Part shown: positions 13,701-28,700 of the stretch, in pieces
Numbering within the stretch: position 1 is the stretch's first letter
Layout of the letters: every line of letters begins with the position of its first letter
Assembly: GCA_947396885.1 (NCBI GenBank)
Contig: OX377204.1
Span: forward strand, 55,973,139-56,037,138
DNA length: 64,000 nt
Direction of reading: 5' to 3'
From: Heligmosomoides polygyrus polygyrus
Lineage: Eukaryota > Nematoda > Chromadorea > Rhabditida > Heligmosomidae
The notes under the pieces: model-generated
The model's database searches: none
What the model was told of the DNA's origin: nothing
Seen by the model: the letters and a program-made list of their open reading frames with translations, nothing else
Position numbers and translations under genes: made by a program

Positions 13701-16700
13701 CAGCGTTGCCACGCGGGTTCTGCTTACGTTACGGCACTTTTGGACTAGCTCAGTTGCCCCCCGATGCTGTCCTCGCATCCGGGACCCTCGCATACTTACA
13801 CACTCGCCAGGCTTTGCGAGTGCGCGTCGGCTTCCGCGGACACCGTAGCACAATCTCGACAAACATGAACTAGCATACACCCATACGATGGGCCACAGGA
13901 CCTAACTACAACGCGACGTCGCGGCGCTGAAACGCGGACGTGCGCTCTGTGAAGCATGGTTGGCCGCAGAGCACGAAATGTTCTCATTGTTCAAGCTCCC
14001 AGACCACATTTCTAGCAAAGGACTTAAAATCACACAGAATGTGGTAGGCAACGTCCTGCAATAGGACAATTAATCCGAGGATGAGTGATAGTGACCTTTT
14101 TCCGTAGTATAACCATAATCACAGGTAAAAATTAACCGAAGAAGTTGTAGATGGCAAATACTGACGCTAAAAACCAACCACATGACCAGGATTCCCGTAT
14201 AAACTGTCGCTGATCGTCCTGTTGAAACCACGTTCATATACCGCCTCCAAGAAACGTTGAAATAAGGCAATGGCGTGCATCACCTCCCTGTAGGAAACGT
14301 TTCTAGCCGTCGGAAGCATCGGACCGCGACAACTCGTCCAATTCCGCCGCGCACCGTGCGCGACGCCAGGGGGGGGGGGGTTCGCGCAGCGTTGGAGTTA
14401 GGCCTATGTCATACCATCGCTCTTCGCTAGCGAAGGCGATGGACAACTAACATAATTGGGGAAGGGACGGTATCAGACGTTGTGGAGGGGCAGACGCCTG
14501 TAGCAGTTGTCCGATCCACCGCTAGCGAAGCCTCGCTGGCGGGGTGTCATACTTTCGAGCGATACGGCATCGCTACCGATGCGACCGCGTCGCTGAGCTG
14601 AGCAGAGCGTCGGGCAGCATCGGTAGCGATGCTACGACGCAGCTGCACACAACGCTATTAACTGCGCGCCTATTCGCTAGCTGCACGCTAGCGAAGAGAC
14701 TTCGCTCATCGCTCTGTTCGTCGCCTTCGCTTGGGGTGAGCGAAGGTATGACATAGGCCTTATGTCTGCCCCCGCATACGATGGGACATGGGTCCTCGTA
14801 GGCCGGCCTTTCACCATGGTCTGTCGCCTGCATTCGAATGTCCGTGTTTGGCTTAGCTCGCAGAGCGAGCAGTTTCCAGTGGCACCGCGTGGAGGAACGT
14901 GAGCCACCACTAGAAAGCCAGTAGGGGCTTAACATGGAATAGGATCGAATATTCTCTTCCACTCCTATGAGAGCGCAAGAAAACGGTGCGGCAAATGCTA
15001 ACCAATGTTATTGAAATCGCCACTAGATTCTTGAGCACATTATAGTAAGGATAAAGTAAAAGTGGATGAATCGGGGACTGGACCTACAATTTAGCGAGGG
15101 GGCGTATCGGCGTATCTGTCTCCGCAGATCACTTTTCAAATACCACAAAATGGCTCACCATAGCGGTTACCTGCCTGTGCTATCCATCCGTCTACGGGTA
15201 CTGAAGTGAACAACGGATCATCTTTATACATGATAAACCAGCGTTAACTCAACAATCAATCCGTACATGTAAAACAACAAGAAAACAATAGACGCGCGGA
15301 GAACCCTGACGTAACCCTCGGTAGCCTCGGCGCTGACGACCTAGGCATCCGCGTATAGAATACTATTAGGTTGGCAACTAATTTCGTGGACTCTCAAGAA
15401 TCTTCAGCAAAACTATTTACTAACAAATAACTAATGACAATCTTTAATTAAAATAAGATCCCTCGGAACGCAGAAGTGCTTCGCATATATCAGGTAGCTG
15501 GTCTATCCCACGGCCATGGAATTATTGTGCTTTTAAGGCCAAGAATCTTTGGAGGTGCATTTGGACCCGGTCCACATTATTAAATCGTCTTCCAACCAAG
15601 AAGTACTGCACCGAATTAAAAATGTGGTAGTCACTCGGCGCAAGGTCTGGGCTGTAAGGTGGATTAGTTTGACGCTCCCATCAAGGTCTTCTATTTTTTA
15701 GGTGTCCGGTTCGCTAGGTTCCCTCCGTTTGGTGGTGTCAAGAAGGTATTAATTTCTGGGAGCTCGTCAAGAACGGTTCCAGCATTAATGCTGTAATCTA
15801 CTCTTCTCAGCCTAGCCGCGCGCAGGCTGAACTCCGCTGGAATCGGTTCAGACAGATTTTCAGGAGCGGAATTATCTATCAGCAAGATAACGCCAGATCA
15901 CACGTCACGAATCGGGAGCTTCAAAAAATTGAAGACCTTAGCTGGGAGCTTCTAACTCACCCACCTTACAGCACAGGCTGTGCGCCAAATGACTAGTACC
16001 TTTATAGCACGCTGCAGCATTTCTTGGTTGGAGGACGATTTATTAATGTGGATCATGTCAAAATGCACCTCCAAGGGTTCTTGGCTTCAAAAGCACAAGA
16101 ATTCTACAGCTGTGGGATGGGCCAGGTAGCTGATAAATGGGAAGCAGTCCCGCGTTTCAACAGATCTTACTTTGGTTGAAAACTGCTATTTGTTATTTGT
16201 TTATGAACACTTTTGTTGAAGGCGCTTGAGAGTCCACGAAATTAGTTGCCAACCTAATACTTTGAACAAGTTATGAACATCGAGACGGAGTGTAAGGACG
16301 AAACCTACAAACAGTGGAGGAGAAGAGCATTAGTACTACTCGGTGGTCCTTCCTGCATGACAGCGCCCGCGTTTAACAGTCGGTAAGACACCAACGAGAA
16401 GAAAATTTGCACACTTTAATTCGTAGGATACATAACCGCATGAGTACATCGTTACACAATCGGCAACCAGTTCCAAACTGGATATGCTGAGATTTGACGA
16501 GCATAACCGCAGACCGGCTGAGGGAAGATTCGAATCGTCATCGCATAGACTTCACTGGCTTCGTCCCATACCTATCAAGCATGTTTTGCTGCCTTAAAAG
16601 GAGTATTCACCGCACCCGTAACAGCCTTAACAGAAGTATAGATCCATAACTATTGCTTGAGCTGCATATTTAAAACAGACTCTCACATAAATGTCATTAC

Positions 16701-19700
16701 TAACTTGGTGAGAGCAACGCAAGAAACATCACATAGAGCAGTCCCAAAGCTCAAAAATGCGCTCTTTCCAAAGTCTAGTTTGAGGTGGTAACGGATCATG
16801 CGCATTCGAAATCACCTTTAAATAACCTGGTTCCAAAAATCGGGGACCCCACTCGTTTGGTTTAACGACTTGGCAAAAACGAAACACACTTTTGTATTAG
16901 GGGGGGGGGGGCAAAAGTAATGAGACACCCCATGCCATGTCCATATATCTCGTGGCTGGAGTCTGAATTCCTACTTGTTGTATTTGTTTGTTTGCGTGCT
17001 ACTTACTGAAGCCCATCTGAGAAGTTACCACTTCCGCCCTTTCCAGAAGCATGCCAAAAACCTCAGCCTGTCTCATGCCGAAACCCCAGTCTGACGAGCC
17101 GACCTGTGCCGCGCAAATCTCCCCCAATTCCCAACCCCGAGCAGCCTGGGCTCAATATTCACGCAGGATGAGAAGTACGTCTTCTACCTTAACCCTGCCA
17201 TGCAGCGAGTCTTGGTGATGCCTGGTGAATGGTTACCGACCTTCTTTCGGCGTGATGTTCACGGCGAGAAGCAGCTTTAGAGTTTTGGGTCTGCGCCCAT
17301 GGACCGGTTTACCGGAGGCTGTTTCCCAAGAGCACCGAACCAGAACTCCAAGGCCATGGTGAACGAAATAGAGGAGATGGGCCGGCGAGTCGCTCTTATT
17401 CATTCGCAGCGCTTCAAGAAGGTTCTCCTCTTCGCCAACGCCGTACCCCATCGGGAACAAGTAACCATGGATAAGCTTGGCCAGCTGGGCTACGTTCACA
17501 TGCCTCACCCACCGTATTCGCTGGACATCTCTTCATGCGACTACCACTACTACTTGAGCCTACAGGACTTCCTAGTCGGAAAGGACACAAGAACCCAAGC
17601 AGTCCTTGACAACCATATCGAGCAGTTGATCAACACCAGGCTCAAGCAGTTCTGGAAGGATGGGATCAGGAAGTTGGCTGAGCGATGGCAGCAAGGTCCT
17701 TGCCCTTAATGGCAAATACACTCCTCAGCATCGTTGAGTTGTAATTGAGTTATAAAGAGATAAAAATTTTTTTTCATTTTGTCTCATTACTTTTGGCTCC
17801 CCCTAATACTAAAAGAAGATTCTTTTGTACTAAAAGAAGATTCTTACTATGTGACTCGCTTTCCTCGTTCAGACATACATTCCCATGTAAGAATTTCCCT
17901 ATGGAGCGTGCTACTTTCGAACACAATAACTCCCTTTCGTTTCCCGAACTGTGGTTAGCCCTGCACCGCAGAGAATCTTGTCCCTTGTCCTTCCATTTTC
18001 TTCAGGGATTGGTTCAGTGCGACCCCTCATAACTGCATATGCAACGGTTTTCAGAAATTAACACAAGAATGGAGCTCTGAAAGTGCTACTCATTCACAGA
18101 TGCAATGCTTCGAAGGATTAGCAATAAGGACAACAAAACTAGAACAATGCGAGTGATCTGTAAAAATCTTGAGTATTTAGCAAACTGTGATAAATCCTTC
18201 CCAACAAAGACCATTCCTCGTCACTATAGACTTCAAAACAACAATGAACGCGAAAAAGAACATTGAAAGGTTCATTATACTGTTGAAAATGTACTAGCGC
18301 TCACCACTTCTTCGCAAGATTTATAGATAGCGAAAAGTTGTCTTCGCTATCATCAAGATATCGAATGTCTCGCGGATTATACCACCTCCTAAAAATGCTA
18401 CGCAAATCATTAATGGTAACAGCCATGTAAGGAAGTCGATGGGAGGACATTGGCGTTTGCAGCATTGAGATCTGCACGAACAGCATGAGTTCTTTAACGG
18501 CAGTAGGTTCGCCTCAATTCAGTAGAAACAAAGCCTTTTCCAACCGCAATCCCTAAATAACGCTCGAAGGTCGAATGGAATCAGCGTTCGAAGCCGCATC
18601 CAGTGATATACATGTTATCTTAAAGATCCATGGTCACCTATTATCCTTCCCTTGTTAGTATGATTCCAGCACCTCAGCTTCAATAAATTGGCCGCTATGT
18701 CGTCGGGACTCGTTGCTTTGCCTGACTTCATACTTCTCTAAACCGCTTCCGTCTCCTCTACAGTGATTTTCTGCACGGGACGTGCGTAGGAGGGACATAG
18801 GGATAGGCGGTTGAGCAAAGTCTACTATCGAAATTTTCTCGAAGTAGTCATGCCACCTTTTCCTAGCTTTCTTTCTTCAGTAGATGGCGGTTCTCATCCC
18901 AAGAATTTCTCGCGGCTTTTGCAACGATTACGGCCTTCTTAGCCGCTTTCTTCGTCTCCTGGTGTATACGCCAATTGTCCGCCGTCTTGTCGCTTAGGAG
19001 CACGTGAAATAATCTTTTCTTCTCTCGGGCCTTTTCTCTAACATCGTTAGTTCACAGCTATGCCTGCTTCTCGATCTTGCGGGGAGGCGGAACGTTTACC
19101 CATTTCGTCGCGCGCACGCCGCTTGCGCGACGTCGCCTGACACTCGCTGGCGTGCGCACGAGATTTACTCACACGCTTTCCATCTTGGGATTCTGGCTGC
19201 CTGGCATTCCATAAACTTACTAACGGGAACTGATCACTGCGAATTTTCATTAAAAACTGTTCATTAAAAACAGACTATTATTATAACTACTACTGTGGTA
19301 AAGTTCTTACTATTAGTAGAAAGATAGTGATACATATTATACCTGAAAGTCTAACATCAATAGTAAAAACCTTATCTATTTCACTTTCACGTCAAATTTG
19401 ACACTTCTTACGTCGAAATGGACATTATTCTAAACAAACTTGATGCTCTTGAAATCAAAGTGAACATCTTCCAAATTGAAACTATCGTTTTTCAGTCAAA
19501 CTAGTGGATCTCCAAAGAGAACATAATAATTTTTTGTTCAGGGGAATTTTGATATAATTTTCATTGAAGTTTTTTAGTTGGCATGCCCGAATGTGTATGA
19601 GTGCAAGATATGTGTGTTCTTTACAATTATTTTTGTTGTGTTGAGTACAGGCGTGAAATTGCATGCAAGCAAAAGTTTTGCTATCAATCAACCAAACATC

Positions 19701-22700
19701 GCAACGTCCTAGACGTGGGCATAGGGTTTTCGCTAAAAATGGCCGCTAAAAATTTACCAAAAAAAAATAGCACACTCGTGGTCAGATCTTTAAAATCTAC
19801 CATGGTTCCTAAGACGTCATGCGAGTTTAAAGGGCATTCTGAGTCCATTCTTATAAGTTTATTTTTAGATCTGCTTTGGACAGCTCCCGAGATTCTACGT
19901 GCTGCTAACGGTGCTGTCTCCAAGGAAGGAGATATTTACAGGTCAGTATTATGTGTCGCTGATGATTCTTCTATGGCAGAACTGGCTTTGATAGTTCAGC
20001 GAAGGCCGAAGCATAACGAAATGACATATCAATTGTCATATCTCGAAAGCAGTAAATTCCAAATATTTCATCTTCAGCTGAAATTTAGAAGAACTATGGT
20101 GTGGAGTACTGCTAAAGCGGGGAGTGAGAGAACAAGGAAACAGGTAAAATAAAGGAGTCTTTTTAAGCTTTGGTATTATCTGTGCTGAAGTCGTTACCAG
20201 ATCCGGACCGTGGGACCTCGACAATCGCAAAGAAAATCCAGAAGGTAAATTGTTTGCAAAATTTTGGAAACGTAGACGCTGTATGATTTGAGGATTTCGT
20301 GTTACAGAAATCATTTACATGGTTAAAAAGGGTGGTCATAATGCTACGAGACCTCCTCTGGATGTTGCTCCAAGCGAGCAAATAAATCCAGCATTGGTAC
20401 GTTCTTGGTCACAATAATTAGGAAAGGAGCGTTGTAGGGATTAAGTTTAATTGACAGATGATAGCGCACAGACGAAAGCGTTGTATCACTCATTCATTTA
20501 AGTATACTGATTGTATCATTACTGAGTATGGACACTATTGATTTTCATTGCTTTCCTTCAGATTCATCTCATTCGTGATTGTTGGGCAGAGAGAGCATCT
20601 GAAAGGCCTCCGATAGAGGTGGTGAGGTCCACTATGAGTGGCATGAACAACAACAGGTTTGCCTGAAGGGAATTTTTCGAGACGAGTATGAATTATTCAT
20701 AAAATATTATCATTGATGCTGCTATTATTCCAATGACTATTGTTGAACTGATACTGACACCACAACAGTAAAGGAGACCTCTTGCAGTAAGCATAACCTT
20801 ATGGATCATGTTTTTGACATGCTCGAGACCTACGCATCTACCCTTGAGGACGAGGTAGCAGAACGGACGAAAGAGCTAATCGAGGAAAAGAAGAAGAGCG
20901 ATTTGCTTCTGTATAGAATGTTACCGAGGTTTGTACTATTGGTGAATCACACCACGCAACTATCTACGTCATGGTTTCGTAGCGGCTTCATGCTCTTTAT
21001 ATATCACGCCTAGATTACGACTAAGAAAAAACTTCAGTAAAATAATTATCGTAACATGCAAAGCAGACTTTCGGAAGAGAGCTAGAAAAGGATTGCTTGC
21101 TAAGCACAAATACAAAAAAAATATTATTGCAATTCCCTTCCACGTAATGGGAGGAAAAGAGTGCTTATATATATTGCGTTGAGCCATAAATTTTGCTACA
21201 AAGTTCGCATTCCAGCACAAAGTAACATCATGACAAAAGAAAAATAATTGACGTAGCCGAAGTAACTACCATTATTTTCAATGACTTTCTCCCACTTTTC
21301 ACGCTCTGAGTGGATTCATTCTCTGAAGAATTTGGTCGGTTTCGACCTGGAAAAGTCTACCAGCGTTTGATGCCATCGACTTCTGTAAAGCGCCCACTAC
21401 GAAGGAAGTGATTCTTCGATCGGAGCATATAGTAGTCGCACGGCACAATGTCTAGGATGTGTAACGGTTAATTGATTTTCATGCCTCCATTTTTTCGTGT
21501 CTGCCAACTCCTCCACTATTGCCAGCGTCTAAATTCCGGTATGGGGTCGGGCGTTACCCTGGTGGGCGAAGCTTCGGCTCGTGTCGTCTCCTTCCTACAA
21601 CAGGTTTTGCTGGATTTGGTTGAGCTGCTGACAGAAGAATGCGCCCATGATGGCTTAACAGCGTGCTAGCAGCTCCCGATGCACTGGACCATTACGTGTC
21701 CACCAAAGCCTTCTTTTGGTGGAGCTCCGATTTTGACACCAGAGCCTACGCCGATTTGTTTTAGCCACTGCTTTTTTGCTTAAGTGTTTCCGTGAAGCAC
21801 CCGCTTTTCATCGCCGGTAAGGATTCGATCCAGGACCCCGGCTTGAACCGGTGCCTGAGCTCTCGGCAGCCGGAAACACATCGATTTCATTGAGGTTCCG
21901 TCATCGCTTGAGACACCGTCATCGGCGATTTTAGCGACCTTCCAATCTTGTGCAGCTTCGCTGAAAGGCGACTGCCCAGCACAATATAAACCAGAGGGCC
22001 TGGATCGAATCCTCATCGACAATGAGAAGCGGGTGCTTTGCGATAAACGCAAACCGGTAAGAACGCAACGGGCAGAGTTCTTACCTCAAAATCGGAGCTT
22101 CACCAAAAAAGGTCATGTTGTGCGTTTGGAGGATATGTAGTTGTTTAGTGCATCGGGAGCTCCTCCCATGTAGTAATGCTAGCATCGGCGCTCGCTTCTC
22201 TCTACAACTTAACCAGATCCAGCAAAAACTGTTGGAGAAAGGACAGAACACGAGCCGAAGCTTTTTTCCACCAGGCCAACAAAGACACCATTCGGCACTT
22301 CACATGATTGCAATCGAAGAGTTGGCTGAACGAGAGTCAATCAACCGTCATGCAGCATAGAAATTGCGCCGTGCGACTACTAGCTGCACCTGTTGAGGAA
22401 TCACTTCCTCCGTTGTAGGCGCTTCACTAAAGTTGATAAGGTCACTACGATTGCAGACTTCTTCAGGTTTACAAATTCTAAGAAATGGAATCCTCCGAGT
22501 GTTTGAAAGAGGAGGAAGGTTAATGAGAATGACAGCAATGATTTCGTTTAATTCAATATTATTTCTTTTGTCACAACGTTATTGTTTCCGTAAAAGACTA
22601 ATACCTAATGCTGCAAAATTATAGCCCAATCTAATACAACACTTCAGCGAGTTTGCTTTAAATACCAGAAAAAAACAGAGATATTGTGCAAATTATGACT

Positions 22701-25700
22701 CGACGCAATTCTTTGCTGATTTAATTTTCAGGCAAATAGCTGACAAACTGAAGCTAGGACAATCGGTAGATCCTGAATTGTACGATAGTGCTACTGTATT
22801 CTTCTCGGACGTTGTCTCGTTCACTACCATTGCAGCTAAAGGGACGCCACTACAGGTTTGGGTTTCGCCTTCCACCATCTCATTCAAATGTCCCTGCTCT
22901 CGGGAAGAAATTTACCCTTTTAGAAAAAAAAGCCCAGTGGCTAACCGCAGTTTAGCGGGCTCAAGTGGTGCTTCTTCGAGACTTAAAATGGTCCTACACC
23001 GACATCGGAAGAAAGCTCCATTGCCTATTGTTTTTCAAGCGTACAAGGATGTGCGGGTGAATGGAGGAGAACATGAAAGGCAGAGAAAGTATCGAACGCG
23101 TAATACGACACCCAGGCAGAATCATGATATTCATCGCCTTTCAATAAAAGATCATTTCAAAACGACTATTGATGTCAACAGAAAAAGAACAGCAAGCAGA
23201 ACCATAAGACTTTCGGTTCGAAGCATTCGGAATCGTTTAGCTTAGTTTGGATTGAGAGAACGCGTAGCTCGACGAAAGTTGTTGGTCTCGTCGTGGAATC
23301 CAATGTCACGCTTCAGATTCGCAGGAGAACATCTGAGTGGGAGGCCGAAGATCGGAAAAAAAGTGTCGTTTTCAGACGAACCAAAGTTCATCAAACTCGG
23401 ATCTGACGGAATATGCTATGTTCGTCGAGGTGTCGACGAAGAATTCAATTCCAATGCACGCAACGCACTGTCAAAGGAGGAGGAGGTTCAGTTATGGTAT
23501 GTGCGGCAATGGGCCGACCACGGCTAATACATCGAATCCTCGGAACTATGATCTGCACCTGTACACGGACATTCTAGAAAACGTGATGAATCCGTACGCT
23601 CGCAAGAAAATGGGAAGAGGCTTTTCTTCTAGCACGACAACGACCCAAAGCATACCAGCCGAAAGGACAAGCGGTGGCTTGAGGCGAAAAGGATCAACGT
23701 TTTGAAGTGGTCAGCGCAAGTGGTCAGCCGATTTGAACCCTATAGAGCACCTTTGGAACGACGTGGATAGTGTGGTCAAGCGCTTGAGACCGAAGAATCT
23801 GGATGAATTGGAAACAGTCATAAAGGAAGCGTGGAATGCTATCCCTGTGGAGCGGTACAAGTTGGCCGACTGAATGCGGAACCTATGTCAGGCTGTGGTC
23901 AAGAACAAGAGCAATCTGGTGGCTAACCTGGTGGTAGATGTGGGAGAGTGGGAATTTATTTGTTTATTTATTATATAATATATAAGAGGACGTGCTCCAA
24001 ATTCGGGAAAAAATGGAAAGGCTAACAACCATGTGCAGAAAACGAAAATAAAGAAATAGAGGTAGTACGTAAAAAACATCAACAAAAAATGGCAGTGACG
24101 CTTCTTCAGTATCCAAAAAATGCGTTAGAGACTTACCCATGTAGGTCCCTGGCGGCATGTAATTTTAGGACAGGCTCTGATAATCAGGAAGATAGACAGA
24201 TATCAGTGCGTGCCAACGAAGTTTGTTGTCCGCGCCAACCAGCTATGACGCCCATGGAGTAGTTACCGGAACTTCGGCACATGGGTACGCGGGCCGCCCC
24301 ATGGAGCCTGCAACTAGGACAAACCACTTGTGGTACGCAAAAAGGTTGTGAAGTGATTTTACATAAAAGAGGATTTATTACTAAAAATAAAAGCCAAGAT
24401 GAAGCCGGACTAGAGACCAACATGAATGAGTGACAAAGAAATACTAAGAATAGGAAGCTGAAGAAAAGTCACTGCCCGCACTAAAGAGAAAAAGTTATAC
24501 ATAAAACTAATCATCTCGCCAGCAACGAAATTCTAAAAAAAGCATCTTCAAGATCTCAGAGGAGCAGGATTCACGATGTGATTAAGTGGTGCACAGTTCC
24601 GAGCAGCGAGAAAACATTCATCGAGAATCAGTAATCCCCAACATCTGCAATATGTTAATTTTTTCCAAACGTTCCTTAAAAATACGACTGTTTTCTGAGT
24701 TCAAAACATCAGCTGGAAAGCGTCTGAACCGTCTTGCTACCCGAAAGAAAAAGCAATTATATAACTGCGTGTAATTCTTTTTTGAATAGGGAGGTAGTGA
24801 AGATTGAATGAACCAGCTCTTAAGCCACAAGGTCTGAAAATCCAGAACTTGCTGGCCAGGAGTTTCAACTCTCCACGAAGAAACTTAAAGCAGAAGGTCA
24901 AATCAAGAACAATCCTCCTGTTCAACAAAGATCTTAATCCTAACAGTTTCAGACGTTCATCGTAACTGGGTAAAACTTCCCAAGAAACACCTTGGTGCAA
25001 TCGACAATAGACAAACTTATTAAAGGTTTTCTGAACCATTTCTAGTTTAATTATATGTTTTCTAGCCGAGGGGTTCCATATCTGAGAGCAGTACTCTAAA
25101 TGAGGAAGAACGTATGATTTATACAAATTGACGAGAATCTTGGGATTATTACTGCACACATTGCGAAAAATGGAGTAGAGGGTAGCGTAGGCTTTCTGTG
25201 TAGCTTTTTCGATGTGGTGTGAAAAACCAAGCCTGGAGTCAACGATTACAAAAAGGTCTTTCACAGTCTCACAGTTGCATAGCGGCACATCACCGATACT
25301 GTAACGACCGGTTTGTCAAAGCAGCGTTTAAAGCTGAAAATGTTGCATCACAACTTTCTCGATCGTAAATACCACCATATAACTTGATGTCGTCAGCATA
25401 AGCTTGAACCTTGACATTTACAGACCTTGTTATGACATCAAAAACATCTGCCGTGTACAAGAGAAAGAGAAGAGGTGACAGCACTCCACCTTGTGGCACT
25501 CCACTAGTGCAGATACGCGTATCAGAATATTCAAACCCCACTCGAACGGTCAGAAGTCTGTGCTCCAAATAAGAAACAAGCAAGTTTAGAAGGTTTCCTT
25601 TAACACCCAGACAACGCAGCTTATCGAGCAATTTCGAATGCGAAACCTTGTCGAAGGCTTTAGACAAGTCTATGTAGACAACATCTATCATTTTGCCTTG

Positions 25701-28700
25701 GTTTAGAGCTAACCTCCAATCGAATAAGCTATCTGCAAGATTCGTAGCAGTTGAAAGCCCAGGAACGAAACCATGTTGCCCACTTGGAATAGCATGAACT
25801 CTTTCCAACCAAATCAAAAAATTTTCTCTGATAATTTTTTCCATAATTTTAATTGGAGCAGGTGTTATGCTAATAGGGCGAAACTGAGAGGCAGACTGAG
25901 GAGCTTCCATTTTTGGAATTGCTGTCACTATTGCGTGTTTCCATGCCTGCGGAACCTCACCTAGCATCATGAAAATGTTAAAGATCATCGCGAGAGGTTT
26001 AGATAACTCACTGGCGCATTTTCTGAAAATAATGGGAGGAATCCCATCAGGTGGTACAGTAGTAGAAGGTTTCAAATTCTTAAGAAGTTTGTAAACGTCA
26101 TCAGGATGAAAGAAAACGCTGGTAAAGGCGCGCACTGCGTCTGCACCATTTCTGCCAACGTATAATTTTCCAGGCGATATAGAGAAGTCGTCATCAGAGA
26201 AAACGCCAGCGAAATAGTCGCCTAAAGCAATTGCTTTCGTGCTGCCACAAAAGCAGATTTTACCGTTGATGTCTGTGAATGCTGGGAGAGCTCCGGTCGA
26301 TTTGAGCTTGCTACGTACGAATCGATGAAGCTGATTCATCGATGCTTTCCCAGCTAGTTTCCGCTCACGATTAGCCCAGAATTTCTTAAGGTGGTAATCA
26401 ATATTGGCACAAACGAGTACTGTTCAAAGGATCAGCCGTTGTTCGAAATAGTCGCTCTTTTTGAGCCAGTAAATTAATTATATGTCGGGGAAGACATGGA
26501 CTGAACGATTTCCTGCTCTTGAAAGGAACGAATTTTGCCAGGTTTTTATGAATAACACGACAAAATCTTTGATATACGTCGTCTGTTTTCGTATAGTTGT
26601 CGAAAATATGCAACCAGTTCACTTCCGAAAGACTTTGCCTAAGCGAGACAAAATCAGTGGCGTGAAAGTCAGGGGTTGGTATAGAAATGCCTGGTACTGC
26701 CGACAAACGTAAATCAAACTGCACGACGCAATGGTCAGAGCTAGCTGGTGATGGCAAGGTATGTACGTTGGTTATTATAGTGGAAGTTGATAGAACTACA
26801 TCCAAAATGTTGTTTTCATGTGTAGCCTCAGTAACAAATTGCGTGATCCCTGCTTCCTGAAAGAATGAGAGGAACTTAACCGAATTATGACTTAAAGGAA
26901 TATGATTCCTCCAATTGAATGCTAGGTTAATGTCACCTAGAATTATTGTTTTGTCTCTAACCGCTACTACTGATGAAAGAAGTTCAACAAGATCCTCGTC
27001 TTCACATTTGGTTGAGTTAGGAGGTCGGTACGCAACAACAAATCGCATGAGATTCGGCTGAGATGTTTTGGAGGAGAAAATATCAACGCAAAGAACGTCG
27101 GCTTTTATGGAGAAATTATGGTGTAGCACACTAGCATTTATTGTGTTTCGGATGATGCAGCAAACTCCAATATCTCTGCCACTGCGCCGGTCAGCTCGAT
27201 ATACCATATGGGGCAAGTTGGCAAGGATATCGCTGTCCTTTATCCTTCTACTTAGCCAGGTTTCGGTTACAAAAACAAGGTGGGGCTTTACAGTCGAGAG
27301 GAAGTGGTGAAAATGCAATAGTTTATTAACTATGCTGCGCGCGTTTAATAAATAGCATGTGGGAGTGGGAGGATCACCGTGCGCCTTCAATCGTTTCCCG
27401 AGCCCCTGTTGCTGAGACGCCAGTAAAACTGGCATGGTAACACGACCTTGATTAAGCGCGGCTTCGAAGCATCTGCCCTTCCGATTCGGTACACCTCCGC
27501 AGGCTCACAGTCAACCTGCAATACGTCGAGTATCCCTAAAACTTTAGTCCTAAGTTCTGACCTGCGCTGAGATGGCGGAAGGCTCTCCTCCGGCTCCTCG
27601 ACTCCCGAGATGACTATACTCCTTCCTCGCTTCTCGGTCTCACCAGGATACTATCTCAACGGTAGGTCGGAACGGCGCAAGTGTTGTATATGGGCAGAAC
27701 CGCCTCTCTCTGGGAAGTAACAACCTGCAGGTATCTGACCCCAATACAACTCTGCGCAGAGTTAGGGGCGACGGAAGTCGCGGGTTGGCGCCCTGTTGAT
27801 TCACGTGCTCCACAGCTGACGGGCGCGCGCGGGATGACGGCCCGTATTGCGACTCAGCGCAGTGCACAGGTGGCGTAGTAGAGAAGCGCTTGGGCTCGTG
27901 AACGAGGGGTCGGGGGTTCGGACCCCGTGGACTTCGTTTTGCGTTCGTTTTGCACTTCTGCAAAATCCATGTTTATCACACAGGTAATCCACCTAGGGGT
28001 ATTATAGAGCATATTTACATATAACATATGCTTCAAACTACAGATTAGCTAAAATGTTCACTTCTGTGTGTGACTTATTTTAAGCCTATTTTGTGTGAAG
28101 CTGTAGTTATGTAACGATAGATATTTGGTGGCACTAGTAAAAAGTTCCGACTCCACCGACAAGACTTCGGTCAAAAAAATTTTCTCGCTGAAACTTCGTT
28201 TAGGGGGGTTATTTGGGGTGCTGATCACGAATCTGACATCCGTTTTTCACGATTCGGCTGAATAATATAGATACAGAAAGGCACAGGATTACATTCTTAT
28301 AGTTTCTGCCGATGACGGCAGGTAGGGACAGAATCGTGAAAAACGGATGTCAGATTCGTGATCAGCACCCCAAATAACCCCCCTAGACAAAGTTTCAGCG
28401 AAAATTTTTTTTGACCGAAGTCTTGCCGGTGGAGTCGAAACTTTTTACTAGTGCCACCAAATATCTATCGTTACATAACTATAGCTTCACACAAAATAGG
28501 CTTAAAATAAGTGACACAAAGAAGTGAACATTTTAGCTAATCTGTAGTTTGAAGCACATGTTATATATAAACACGCTCCATAACACACTATAATATCCCT
28601 AGGTGGATTACCTATATGATAAACATGGATTTTGCAAAAGCGCAAAACAAACGCAGTGCGCGGGATCCAAACCCCGACCCCGCGTTTACGAACCCGAGCT

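Noticed and set aside
17815..17850. Direct repeat of TACTAAAAGAAGATTCTT
   Set aside because: It is a short two-copy tandem duplication next to the mariner end, too small to assign meaning.
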